DNA from: Chitinophaga sp. SYP-B3965
GTDB taxonomy: Bacteria > Bacteroidota > Bacteroidia > Chitinophagales > Chitinophagaceae
DNA: 64,000 bases
NCBI RefSeq assembly: GCF_009647655.1
Contig: NZ_WJFD01000001.1
Span: 1 to 64,000 of the forward strand
Direction of reading: 5' to 3'
Shown here: positions 16,408 to 25,593 of the stretch, piece after piece
How positions within the stretch are numbered: the stretch's first letter is position 1
Layout: the number at the start of each line of letters is the position of its first letter
Notes under the pieces: generated by a model
Told to the model about the DNA's origin: nothing
What the model saw: only the letters and a program-made list of their open reading frames with translations
The model's database searches: none
Translations under genes and position numbers: made by a program

Positions 16408-17085
16408 CTAAGCAAGCAAGGCTCCTTCCGTCAACGAAGCCTGCACATCTTTCAACCTGTTAACAGACAACTCTTCCTCTGCTAACGTCATAAAAACAGC
16501 AAACGCTTCCGGCGGCGCATTATTCTTCACACCATTCAACCAGCTGATAACTTCTTCATTATTGATCCCCCGCATGATCCAGCGGCTTTCATCTATAAGG
16601 ACATCAGGTGGTATAGTAGTGATCAATGCATGTTCTATCAGGAAGATCTCCTCATCCGTATAATATTCCCATAACACCTGGTTAAACAACAGCTCTTCCT
16701 TGTTCATATGATAGAGATTGAACGCAATGAAGGAATTGAAGTCATATAACATATGTAACCCTGCATTTCTTTTCACTCCCTCATTTAAAGAAGACCGCCA
16801 CTCTTTGATATGCTTATTCAAACTATGGGACAATGCATGATCCGTTACATGTTCGCTCTCTAGCTCTTCCACCAGTAACCTGGCATGTTTCCTAACCGCC
16901 GGCAGGATAAATTCATCCTCATGATCCGCATGCTGATCAAAGTAGAACAGCACTTTCTCCAGTTGCAGGATAGTAGCAGTAGCCTGCTCTTCCTGTGCAA
17001 AATCCGTTTGCTGGATACGGAGTGCAGTATCATACAGCATTGCCCTGAGACCTTTATGGATCTGATTGAAAATATTATAACGCAT
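16408..17085 (-). CDS. Hemerythrin-like helical protein
   Basis: The frame is open to 17238, but the first 51 residues overlap the neighbouring gene (17090-17869). The ATG at 17085 (MRYNIFNQIHKGLRAML...) both removes the overlap and starts exactly at the first hemerythrin-like helix. The 225-residue protein has the spaced His and acidic residues of a hemerythrin bundle: IHKGLR near residue 9, then FDQHADHEDEFILPAV, then HALSHSLNKH, then NLYHMNKEELLF. These would hold a di-iron centre that binds oxygen, nitric oxide or peroxide. The C-terminal third is helical with no known motif. It follows the lipoprotein gene by four bases. Function is inferred from fold only. Confidence 0.78.
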   Translation of the reverse strand: MRYNIFNQIHKGLRAMLYDTALRIQQTDFAQEEQATATILQLEKVLFYFDQHADHEDEFILPAVRKHARLLVEELESEHVTDHALSHSLNKHIKEWRSSLNEGVKRNAGLHMLYDFNSFIAFNLYHMNKEELLFNQVLWEYYTDEEIFLIEHALITTIPPDVLIDESRWIMRGINNEEVISWLNGVKNNAPPEAFAVFMTLAEEELSVNRLKDVQASLTEGALLA

Positions 17086-17089
17086 GGTC

Positions 17090-17869
17090 TTATGATTTCT
17101 GACGATGTACAAATCCTTCCAGGATAATGTCGATAGTTTTACCTGTTTTAACGATCCTGTATTTGGTAGGATAATAACCATCCCGCTCAAATTTTGCAGG
17201 TACCTTGATAGTTTTTTCAAAATTGTTCTGCGCTTCAACGAACTGTTTTGTGATCATCGGCTCATAGAACAATACTTTTCCTTTGAAACTACCTACGATA
17301 AAGGTTTCCGTAAAAGGAACCGGGTTTTGCGGATTGAGCTCAGGAGAGGTGACGTCCACCCAGTGCCTTCCCATTTTTGGTTCACCACCTGGAGGAGAAA
17401 AATAATCCGGATGGAAATAATCAGCGGCTGGTGCATTGTCAAAATCTGCAGGTGCCTGTACATAAGTAGGGATGGCATCTACATAAGCCTCAGATTCCAT
17501 GTAGTAGTGGAAATCAAAATGTGGTATGCCATAAATATTCAGTGGCTCATGACCATTAGGATTCCAATTCACCACTACATGATCAAATGGTGTGAGCTGT
17601 TTCTGGGCAGGTAACCGAAGGGTAAAAGCACTTTCATGTGCATGGCCTTCTCCGCCCTGGGGGAGATTAACAAGTGCAGCAGGTGTAAGAGAAATACCGA
17701 GGGCTTGTGGTTTTTGCTGTGCATCCATTTTTACCCAGGCCCAGGCTTTACCATTGCCCATGTTTACTTCAGGTCCGTTAAATACATCTTTGTTTTCCGT
17801 TGGGTCCTTTTTACAGGCAACAAACATCAGCATGGCAAGAGAGAGCGTGCTAATTACGATTCTTTTCAT
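17090..17869 (-). CDS. Lipoprotein of unknown function, possibly DUF5602/TTHB210-like
   Basis: This 259-residue protein has a lipobox (LMFVACKK, Cys 19), so it is predicted to be anchored in the envelope. The body begins GNGKAWAWVKMD and contains a His-rich stretch around YGIPHFDFHYYM and ADYFHPDYF, which could bind a metal. This pattern recalls the DUF5602/TTHB210-like group of bacterial lipoproteins, but I cannot confirm it. It is transcribed together with the hemerythrin-like gene that starts four bases downstream. The pair suggests an oxygen- or metal-related role; this is inference. Confidence 0.7.
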   Translation of the reverse strand: MKRIVISTLSLAMLMFVACKKDPTENKDVFNGPEVNMGNGKAWAWVKMDAQQKPQALGISLTPAALVNLPQGGEGHAHESAFTLRLPAQKQLTPFDHVVVNWNPNGHEPLNIYGIPHFDFHYYMESEAYVDAIPTYVQAPADFDNAPAADYFHPDYFSPPGGEPKMGRHWVDVTSPELNPQNPVPFTETFIVGSFKGKVLFYEPMITKQFVEAQNNFEKTIKVPAKFERDGYYPTKYRIVKTGKTIDIILEGFVHRQKS

Positions 17870-17991
17870 AATTGAATTTTGGGGTGAATAGTTTTGATTT
17901 ATTACACCACAAAACTTGTCATATTATCGCCGTAAAGAAAGCGATGAATGTATTAACTGTCGTTTTTTATGTATGAAACTTCAATTTTGTA

Positions 17992-19311
17992 TTATGACAA
18001 ACTAAAACCTTTGATCCGTCCTTCCGGTAATTGCACCGTAAAAGTACTGCCACTTCCATTGCTGCTCTTCACTTGTAACTGCCCGCCATTCTGCACAGCA
18101 AATTCATGGCAAAGCATCAGCCCGAGCCCGCTGCCTCTTTCTCCGCTGGTACCATAACCTGGTTTAGCCTGGAAAGAAAATAACTGGTTCAACTTATCAG
18201 GAGGGATACCGACCCCTTCGTCAGTCACCTGTATATGGATCATACCGGCTGCGGAACTTACACTGAAATAGATCCTTCCGCCGGGATGACTGAATTTAAT
18301 GGCATTGCTCAAAAGGTTGCGGAGGATCACCGCTACCTGGTCTTTATCTGCATAAACGGAAATAGAATCTGCCAGTTTAATATCGATAGAAAGTCTTTTT
18401 TCTTCAATACCAGATTCAAAGAATTGCAGTACTTCCGCTGTTAGTGGCGCGAGGTTAAAGTTCTCTGGTTGCGCACGGATACCTTTCATTTGTCCTGCAC
18501 TCCATCGCAGCAAGTTATCCAGTGTGCCGCCGAGCTGTCCTACTTTTTTATGTAGTTCTACGGCTGCTTCGCGCATATCCATTTCTCCATATTCTCCCTT
18601 CTGGAACATATCCAGTAACAATTCCAGTGTAGCAAGCGGCCCGCGGATATCATGTGCAATGATGGAAAAGAGTTTCTCTTTATCACGGTTCATAGCTGCC
18701 AGTGCCTGCCGTTGATTTTCTTTTTCCTGCTGGTAATCCGCATGCACCTGTTTGTAATAAGTGAGGGCCAGTATGATAAAGGTCATCGCACAGACCACAT
18801 TGCCCCATAACCGCCTGTCCGGTACAGGCACATCCGGTTCCCACAGATAGGGCGGGAACAAAACAAGTACCATGCAGGCTATGATCAGCAGGGAAAGACT
18901 GATCACGATCCATTTATTATCATACACCAGCACCGTAATGATCAGGATGTTCAATAGGAAGTACTCCGTACCATTATGATAGAAAAACCCGGAAAGCGTA
19001 TAAAGGATAATGCTGTATATAATGAGTAAAAGGCGGGCACTTAAGTAGGATTGCCGTTTGTGCAGAAAGAGCACCGTAAGGCTGCCCGCTGCATTTAGAA
19101 TATTAATAACGCTGAGCGGATACCTGCCCTGGAATATATTGAGCACAGCAAACATGAGCATCATAGGGATCCAGGGCACAGCCAGCAGGTTGAGCAATTT
19201 TGTCCGCCTTGCCTCAATAAAAGGCATGCCGGGATGTATACCGATGTTTAGAATTTGTGAAAAATTGTTGGTTATAGTCTTCTGGACACGGTTAAAGGGA
19301 TGTTCAGACAT
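17992..19311 (-). CDS. Orphan membrane sensor histidine kinase
   Basis: The open frame begins at a TTG (19320); the ATG at 19311 (MSEHPFNRVQ...) is preferred, giving 439 residues. The N-terminal half has about six hydrophobic membrane segments (roughly 40-185) with almost no periplasmic domain. A short coiled coil follows (190-212). The kinase core has the H-box FSIIAHDIRGPLATLE (phospho-acceptor H220), the N-box ILRNLLSNAIKFSHPGG, the G1 box VTDEGVGIPPD and the G2 box GERGSGLGLMLCHEF. It would autophosphorylate in response to a membrane-sensed signal. No response regulator lies next to it, so its partner must be elsewhere. It faces the TPR-HTH gene divergently (98 bases between the two starts). 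Confidence 0.9.
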   Translation of the reverse strand: MSEHPFNRVQKTITNNFSQILNIGIHPGMPFIEARRTKLLNLLAVPWIPMMLMFAVLNIFQGRYPLSVINILNAAGSLTVLFLHKRQSYLSARLLLIIYSIILYTLSGFFYHNGTEYFLLNILIITVLVYDNKWIVISLSLLIIACMVLVLFPPYLWEPDVPVPDRRLWGNVVCAMTFIILALTYYKQVHADYQQEKENQRQALAAMNRDKEKLFSIIAHDIRGPLATLELLLDMFQKGEYGEMDMREAAVELHKKVGQLGGTLDNLLRWSAGQMKGIRAQPENFNLAPLTAEVLQFFESGIEEKRLSIDIKLADSISVYADKDQVAVILRNLLSNAIKFSHPGGRIYFSVSSAAGMIHIQVTDEGVGIPPDKLNQLFSFQAKPGYGTSGERGSGLGLMLCHEFAVQNGGQLQVKSSNGSGSTFTVQLPEGRIKGFSLS

Positions 19312-19409
19312 AGGGTGCAAAGATAATGATCAAAATAAATGATTTTCAAACCCGCTCCTTAATAATAACATAACATTAGAACCTTTTCTTTGCTGGATTA
19401 TTGTTGACT

Positions 19410-20951
19410 ATGCTCTTATTACGATTTGTTTTAACAGGTTTGCTGCTGTTTTCCGCCGCACTCCATCTGCTGGCACAGGAGGAAAAAACCTTCATTATTC
19501 ACCAGTCAGGGCAAGCCCGGCCATCTGCCGATTCTTCTTTCCTTGCCCTGAAAGATGCAGCTGGCAAAGCTATGGAGAAAGGTGACATAACAGCTGCCGC
19601 ACTATACCTCCGGCAAATGGGCCAATTCTGTTATCACCTCGGCCACTATCCCCAGGCCCTGGATTATCATTTACAGGCCGGTAAACTTTTCAAGCAACAG
19701 GGTAAAGAAATGTTGCGCGCAGAAAATCTGAACGACATCGGCACCTTATATTATTATAACCGTCAGCCCTTTTTGGCCCGGGATCAATACAATGAAGCGC
19801 TCAATATCTATAATAAAGCGCAGCAAAAGGAGGGAATAGCCTTTACTTATGGCAAGATCGGCCACTCATATGAAAAACAACAGCTCTACGACAGTGCTTT
19901 TTATTACCAGCGGCTGGCACTGGCCCAATACCTTCAGATAGATAACCATACCGGCATGGCCAAGATCTATGAAAACATCGGCAGCATCCATGAGGACCAG
20001 GAACGATATGATTCTGCCGCCCAGTATTTCCGCCAGGCCCTTGCACTCAACCAGCAAACCGGCGATTCCGTTGCCTGTATTGAGATCTTTAACAACCTGG
20101 GCGATGTTTTCCGCAAAACCGGCCGTTATCAGGATGGCCTGCTCCAAACCCGTAATGCCCTTGCACTGGCCCTGAAAGTAAATGAGCAATACCAGATCTG
20201 CAGTGCCTATCGCGACATAGCTAAATCTTATAATCTGATGGGCAACAATGACAGCGCCTATCATTACCTGGAACTCAGCCGGTATCATCTCCTGCAGATC
20301 TATTCCCAGGAAAACGGCCGCCAGGTAGCCCTCCTGCAAACTATGTACGACATAGAAAAGAAGAATAACGAGATCGCAGGATTGCGCAATACCCGTAATA
20401 TCATTGGCGCCATTGTAATAGTAGGGATCCTGCTGGTTATCATGGCCATGCTCATTATCAGCCGCCAGCGGCTCAAGATCCACAATGCTGCGCTGGCAGA
20501 ATTTAACCTGAAACAGGAACTGGAAGTCCGCTCAAAAGAACTGAGCACCCACACCCTCCATATTATACAGAAGAACCAGCTATTGGAAGAACTACACCAA
20601 AAGCTGGACGACATGGTAAAAGAAGACCGCCGGGACCAGAAGAAACAATTGAAACAATTGCAATCGCAGATCAACCAGAATTTTAATCATGATCAGCATT
20701 GGGATGAATTCCGGGGGATTTTTGAACAGGTACACCAGGCCTTCTTCGACAAACTCCGGGAATACAGTGAAAACCTCACAGCAAACGACCTCCGCCTGGT
20801 AGCCTTATTAAAAATGAACCTGGCCTCCGGAGATATTGCCACCCTGTTAGGTATCTCAATGGACAGTTTAAGGGTGGTGCGCTATCGTCTCCGCAAAAAA
20901 TTGAACCTGCCGCAGGGGGAAAGTTTGTCGGTTTTCATACAGTCGTTATAG
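19410..20951 (+). CDS. Membrane-anchored TPR protein with cytoplasmic HTH
   Basis: The frame opens at a TTG (19401), but the ATG at 19410 starts a normal signal sequence (MLLLRFVLTGLLLF...), so a 513-residue product is used. TPR-type helical repeats fill about 50-310 and are predicted periplasmic (AENLNDIGTLYYYNRQPFLA; EIFNNLGDVFRKTGRYQDG). A membrane helix follows near 330-350 (IIGAIVIVGILLVIMAMLII), then a coiled coil. The C-terminal segment (about 455-513) has a LuxR-like helix-turn-helix, LASGDIATLLGISMDSLRVV followed by RYRLRKKL. This architecture is known among Bacteroidota one-component regulators. It lies 185 bases upstream of the phytate locus on the same strand and could control it, though nothing in the sequence proves this. 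Confidence 0.83.
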   Translation: MLLLRFVLTGLLLFSAALHLLAQEEKTFIIHQSGQARPSADSSFLALKDAAGKAMEKGDITAAALYLRQMGQFCYHLGHYPQALDYHLQAGKLFKQQGKEMLRAENLNDIGTLYYYNRQPFLARDQYNEALNIYNKAQQKEGIAFTYGKIGHSYEKQQLYDSAFYYQRLALAQYLQIDNHTGMAKIYENIGSIHEDQERYDSAAQYFRQALALNQQTGDSVACIEIFNNLGDVFRKTGRYQDGLLQTRNALALALKVNEQYQICSAYRDIAKSYNLMGNNDSAYHYLELSRYHLLQIYSQENGRQVALLQTMYDIEKKNNEIAGLRNTRNIIGAIVIVGILLVIMAMLIISRQRLKIHNAALAEFNLKQELEVRSKELSTHTLHIIQKNQLLEELHQKLDDMVKEDRRDQKKQLKQLQSQINQNFNHDQHWDEFRGIFEQVHQAFFDKLREYSENLTANDLRLVALLKMNLASGDIATLLGISMDSLRVVRYRLRKKLNLPQGESLSVFIQSL

Positions 20952-21136
20952 TGGTAACGTTAACTTAACAGGCATTTTGTAACGGCTATTAATACTGATA
21001 ATCAATCGTTTAATACTATGCTGTTACCGCTTTGTTCACGCTCTGGAAACGCCTGTATCCTTTTTGTTCACGGTGGAAATTTGATTTCAGGCCCCTTCCA
21101 AAGGCATATTTGTGAAGTCGAAAAAAGACTTACCGA

Positions 21137-23932
21137 ATGAAAAAACTTTTATCAGCAATTATCTTTTCCTGTTTAAGCATAGCATCCTATGCACAGGGTA
21201 CCGGTCTTGTTACCGGGCATGTAGTAGATAAAAACCAGCACTTAAACCTGCCAGGAGCTACCTTAAAATTAAAACCCGGTAATCACTATACCGTGTCCAA
21301 CCAGCAGGGGAGGTTCGAATTCCTGAGCGTACCCGCCGGTACCTATACCCTGGAGATCACTTACATCGGTTACGAAAAAGCTTCCCAGGAAGTAACGGTG
21401 ACCGCAGGTAAGACTGCAGACGTGAACTTTAAACTGGAAGCCGGTGGTGTTGTGGGGAAAGAAGTACTGATCGTGGGAGATCGTTTGAGAGGTCAGGCCA
21501 AAGCCCTGAACCAGCAAAAGAATAATCCCAATGTAACCAATATCGTATCTGCGGACCAGATCGGCCGTTTTCCTGATGCGAATATTGGAGACGCCATCAA
21601 ACGTATTCCCGGCATCACCATGCAGAACGACCAGGGTGAAGCACGTGATATCATCATTCGCGGATTAGCGCCTGAACTGAACTCAGTAACGCTGAACGGA
21701 GACCGGATACCCTCTGCGGACGGAGATAACCGCCGTGTGCAATTGGATATTATCCCTTCTGATATGGTACAGACCATTGAAGTAAATAAAACTTTAACCC
21801 CGGATATGGATGCAGACGCTATTGGCGGTTCTGTAAATCTGGTAACCCGTGCCGCACCAAATGGCCCGCGTGTTTCCGCAACATTATCCGGTGGATTGAA
21901 TCCCATCCGTAATAAACCATTATACACCGGTTCGCTGGTATTGGGGAACCGTTTCTTCCAGAATAAACTGGGTGCCGTACTGAGTGCATCTTACAATAAC
22001 AATGATTACGGTTCTGATAACGTAGAGGCCGTTTGGGCGAAAGATGATATGGATAAAGTGTACACAGAAGAGATCCAGGTTCGTCAATATAATGTACAAC
22101 GTATCCGCAGAAGTCTCTCTGCTGCACTGGATTATAAGTTCAATGCCAAAAATACCATTTATGCCAATGCTATGTACAACTGGCACTACGACCGGGAAAA
22201 CCGTTATGCATTGAGCATTGAGGACATTGAACCGGAATATGATGCCAATGATCAGCTCACTGGTTATGTAGGTTCTTTATCCCGCGAAACAAAAGGCGGT
22301 ATCGATAGTGACCGGGGCAAAAGCAGAAGGCTGGAAGAGCGTAAAGTACAGAACTACTCCCTGAGAGGTGAACATTTATTGGGTAGTAAAGTAGACCTGG
22401 ACTGGGGTGCCAGTTATTCCACTGCCGTAGAGAATACCCCTAATGAACGTTACATCGCTTACGAAGCAGAAGATGTGCCCGTACAATTAAACCTCTCCGA
22501 TATCCGTTTTCCGCTGGCTACCAGCACGGGTACATCTAATTCAGATTTCGAATTCAATTCCGTTACAGAGAACTCTGATTATACCAAAGAAGATGAACTG
22601 GGTCTGAAACTGAATATCCGTTTCCCTTTCAGCATCCTGCCACAACAAAAAGGCCGTTTACGTATAGGTGGAAGATTACGTCTGAAAGAAAAGAAACGTG
22701 ATAATATCTTCTACGAATACGAACCCACTTCTGATTTCGGAGACCTCAGCACCATGCCTTCTATTTCCTTTGACGGGAAGGGTTTTGCACCAGGTGCTAA
22801 ATATGTACCCGGTACTTTTATCGTGAATACTTACCTCGGTGGTTTGAAATTAAACGATCCTGCTTTGTTTGATAAAGAAACAGATCCTTCTGAATACCTC
22901 GCAGAGAACTTCAGCGCCAAAGAAACCATCACAGCCGGTTATGTTCGCTGGGATCAGGACTTATCTTCCAAACTCTCCATGATTTCCGGTGTGCGTTTTG
23001 AGAATACCAGCATCGATTACAAAGGAAACATTGTAGAGGAAGAAGAAGACCTGGAAGGTGTACGCAGTGTAAAGAACAGTTACCTGAATGTATTACCGGG
23101 TATCACATTCAAATACAATGCAAGCAATGAACTGGTACTGCGCCTCGCAGCTACTACTTCCATCGCCCGTCCAAACTACTACGATATTGCTCCTTATATC
23201 AGCAGCATTGTGGAAGATGAAGAACTGAGCGCAGGTAATCCTAACCTGAAAGCAGCTTATGCCTGGAACTTCGACCTGATGGGAGAATACTATTTCAAAT
23301 CCGTAGGGATCCTTTCAGCTGGCGTGTTCTACAAGAACATCAACGATTTCATTTACACTTACAGTGATCAGCAATATTCTACAGAGAAGTTCGCCGCAGA
23401 ATATCCCGGTGAAAAGAACCCTGTGCCAGCTGGCGACCGTTGGACTTACAAACAAGCAAGGAATGGAGATAACGTGAAAGTATATGGTTTTGAAGTAGCG
23501 CTGCAACGTCAGTTGTTCAAAGGTATAGGTATCTATCTGAACTACACTTTCACCAAATCAAAAGCAGACGGTGTGTATAACGGAGATGGTGAAAAGCGTG
23601 ATGGCGCTACCTTCCCGGGTACTGCACCGCATATGTTCAATGCTTCGCTTTCTTATGAGAACAAACGTTTCTCTGCGAGGATCTCCGGCAACTATGCTGC
23701 TGCTTACCTGAATGAACTGGGTGGAGATGAATTTGATGATGTGTACTACGACAAACAATTTTTCCTGGATGCCAACGCATCGTACAAAATAACCAAACAA
23801 TTACGCGTATTTGCAGAAGCAAACAACCTGACCAATCAGCCCCTGCGTTACTATCAGGGCGCATCAGACAGGACGATGCAAATGGAGTTCTATCGTCCGC
23901 GTTACAATTTTGGTTTTAAGTTTGACTTATAA
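21137..23932 (+). CDS. TonB-dependent receptor of the phytase locus
   Basis: This 931-residue protein has a signal peptide (1-19, ending SYAQG). A carboxypeptidase-regulatory-like domain follows (about 22-105, TGHVVDKNQHLNLPGATL), then a plug (about 125-235, with DAIKRIPGITMQNDQGEARD followed by IIIRGLAPELNSVTLNG), then a barrel ending RPRYNFGFKFDL. The plug (PDANIGDAIKRIPG, DADAIGGSVNLVTR) belongs to the non-SusC class of receptors with no SusD partner. Eleven bases downstream lies a beta-propeller phytase, so the receptor most likely takes up inositol phosphate or its products. Substrate is inferred from this neighbour. Confidence 0.92.
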   Translation: MKKLLSAIIFSCLSIASYAQGTGLVTGHVVDKNQHLNLPGATLKLKPGNHYTVSNQQGRFEFLSVPAGTYTLEITYIGYEKASQEVTVTAGKTADVNFKLEAGGVVGKEVLIVGDRLRGQAKALNQQKNNPNVTNIVSADQIGRFPDANIGDAIKRIPGITMQNDQGEARDIIIRGLAPELNSVTLNGDRIPSADGDNRRVQLDIIPSDMVQTIEVNKTLTPDMDADAIGGSVNLVTRAAPNGPRVSATLSGGLNPIRNKPLYTGSLVLGNRFFQNKLGAVLSASYNNNDYGSDNVEAVWAKDDMDKVYTEEIQVRQYNVQRIRRSLSAALDYKFNAKNTIYANAMYNWHYDRENRYALSIEDIEPEYDANDQLTGYVGSLSRETKGGIDSDRGKSRRLEERKVQNYSLRGEHLLGSKVDLDWGASYSTAVENTPNERYIAYEAEDVPVQLNLSDIRFPLATSTGTSNSDFEFNSVTENSDYTKEDELGLKLNIRFPFSILPQQKGRLRIGGRLRLKEKKRDNIFYEYEPTSDFGDLSTMPSISFDGKGFAPGAKYVPGTFIVNTYLGGLKLNDPALFDKETDPSEYLAENFSAKETITAGYVRWDQDLSSKLSMISGVRFENTSIDYKGNIVEEEEDLEGVRSVKNSYLNVLPGITFKYNASNELVLRLAATTSIARPNYYDIAPYISSIVEDEELSAGNPNLKAAYAWNFDLMGEYYFKSVGILSAGVFYKNINDFIYTYSDQQYSTEKFAAEYPGEKNPVPAGDRWTYKQARNGDNVKVYGFEVALQRQLFKGIGIYLNYTFTKSKADGVYNGDGEKRDGATFPGTAPHMFNASLSYENKRFSARISGNYAAAYLNELGGDEFDDVYYDKQFFLDANASYKITKQLRVFAEANNLTNQPLRYYQGASDRTMQMEFYRPRYNFGFKFDL

Positions 23933-23943
23933 AAATTACGTGA

Positions 23944-25002
23944 ATGTTAAAATATATTATAATCGGCGCCGTATTACTGAGCGCTTGTGATAGTCAAAAA
24001 GCACCTGTTAAAGAAAACGCCCTCAAACCTGCTGTGATAACACAGCAGGTGGGGGCTGATACAGATGATCCCGCTATCTGGATCAATCACGCAGATACAC
24101 TGAAAAGCCTGATCCTGGGAACAGATAAAGCAACAGACGGAGGTCTCTATGCATTTGATCTGGAAGGTAAGATCGTGAATAAAGTAGTTGGGCTCAAACG
24201 CCCTAATAATGTGGACATTGCCTATGGTTTAAAGATCAATGGCGTACCAACAGATATTGCTGTATTAACGGAAAGAGAAACAAACAGCATCCGCATTTTC
24301 AAACTGCCGGAATTAACACCGATAGATAATGGTGGCATCGTTGTATTTGCCGGAGAAGCAGAGCAATCACCCATGGGTATTGCATTGTACACCCGTCCGT
24401 CAGACTCTGCGATCTTTGCCATCGTAGGCCGTAAAACTGGTCCGGTAGATCAGTACCTCTGGCAATATCGCCTCAGTGATAATGGTAAAGGTGCAGTACA
24501 GGCTAATGTGGTAAGGAAGTTCGGGAAGTACAGTGCTAAAAAAGAAATAGAAGCTATTGCCGTAGATAATAAACTGGGGTATGTTTATTATTCTGATGAA
24601 ACAGTAGGTGTGAGAAAATACATAGCAGATCCGGATGCAAAAGCAGATACCGAATTAGTGCTTTTTGCAACGGAAGGTTTTGTATCGGATCATGAAGGCA
24701 TTTCTATTTATCCCACATCAGATAGTACAGGATACATCCTGGTATCTAACCAGCAGAACAATACTTTTATGGTATACAGGCGGGAAGGAGAAGTGGGAAA
24801 TCCCCATCAGCACAAACTGTTAGCAGAGGTGCCGGTATCCACTATTGAAAGTGACGGCTCTGATGTAACTGCTGTGCCGCTGGGGGATAAATTTCCTAAA
24901 GGATTGTTTGTAGCAATGAGCAATGGTAAAGTATTCCATTATTATTCATGGGAAGCGTTACTTGCCTTTATCAACAGCCATCCTTATAGCCAGGCCCGCT
25001 AG
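23944..25002 (+). CDS. Beta-propeller phytase lipoprotein (3-phytase family)
   Basis: This 352-residue protein has a lipobox (LLSACDSQ, Cys 15), so it is likely held on the outer membrane. The body matches the calcium-dependent beta-propeller phytases, which release phosphate from phytic acid. Seen are DTDDPAIWINHAD (Ca/substrate acids), LILGTDKATDGGLYAFDLEG, NNVDIAYG, KEIEAIAVDNKLGYVYYSDE and FVSDHEGISIYP. It follows a TonB receptor by 11 bases, giving a two-gene phytate uptake and cleavage unit. Its last 45 bases overlap the end of the convergent LysE gene. The family call is strong. Confidence 0.92.
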   Translation: MLKYIIIGAVLLSACDSQKAPVKENALKPAVITQQVGADTDDPAIWINHADTLKSLILGTDKATDGGLYAFDLEGKIVNKVVGLKRPNNVDIAYGLKINGVPTDIAVLTERETNSIRIFKLPELTPIDNGGIVVFAGEAEQSPMGIALYTRPSDSAIFAIVGRKTGPVDQYLWQYRLSDNGKGAVQANVVRKFGKYSAKKEIEAIAVDNKLGYVYYSDETVGVRKYIADPDAKADTELVLFATEGFVSDHEGISIYPTSDSTGYILVSNQQNNTFMVYRREGEVGNPHQHKLLAEVPVSTIESDGSDVTAVPLGDKFPKGLFVAMSNGKVFHYYSWEALLAFINSHPYSQAR

Positions 25003-25593
25003 CACACTGGCCATGAACCATTTCTGGATGCGGACCCATCTGGGATTGGATGCAAACCACTGCATAGCTTTTGCCGATATCATCACAATAATGAAGTTAA
25101 CGGTAAAGCTAACGGAGAGCTGGGAAAAGCCCAGTATCAGGCTTTGTGTAAATACATCGCCGTAAGCAGGGTTAATGAATTGAGGAAAGAGGGATAAGTA
25201 AAACACCGCTACTTTAGGATTGAGCATACTCGTAAAGATGCCCATCGCAAAAAGTTTCGCTGGCTTATCCGCCTTCATTTCGTGCTGTGTTTCAAAAACG
25301 CTTTTGCTGCCGGGCTTACAGGCTTCCCATGCCAGGTACAGCAGGTATAACACGCCAAGTGTCTTGAGCAAAGTGTACGCAAAGGGGATGGTCATCAGTA
25401 CGGCTGTCAGTCCAAAGGAAACTAACAAAATGTGGGATAGGAAGCCGCATGCAATGCCGAGCAGGGAGGTCAAACCGGCCTTCCTGCCCTGTGTTACAGA
25501 CCGGGAGATCAAATAGATCATATTAGGCCCCGGTGTGATCACCATCACAAATGCTGCCAGCAGGAACAGCAATAGTTGGTTAAATGGTATCAT
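24958..25593 (-). CDS. LysE-family amino acid exporter
   Basis: This 211-residue membrane protein has the LysE/RhtB hallmark near its start (VITPGPNMIYLISRSVTQGR), five to six hydrophobic helices and the internal YLLYLAWEACKPG. LysE-type proteins export amino acids or short peptides through the inner membrane. The gene overlaps the preceding ATP-grasp gene by 14 bases, so the two are translationally coupled. Its 3' end overlaps the phytase gene by 45 bases on the opposite strand. A MocR regulator is divergent from the pair. Together these suggest that the exporter removes the product or the substrate of the ATP-grasp enzyme. Confidence 0.9.
   Translation of the reverse strand: MIPFNQLLLFLLAAFVMVITPGPNMIYLISRSVTQGRKAGLTSLLGIACGFLSHILLVSFGLTAVLMTIPFAYTLLKTLGVLYLLYLAWEACKPGSKSVFETQHEMKADKPAKLFAMGIFTSMLNPKVAVFYLSLFPQFINPAYGDVFTQSLILGFSQLSVSFTVNFIIVMISAKAMQWFASNPRWVRIQKWFMASVLAGLAIRMAVDKGK

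Noticed and set aside
19866..20483. A 205-codon open frame on the minus strand
   Set aside because: It is antisense to the TPR-HTH gene, whose repeats and HTH are intact.
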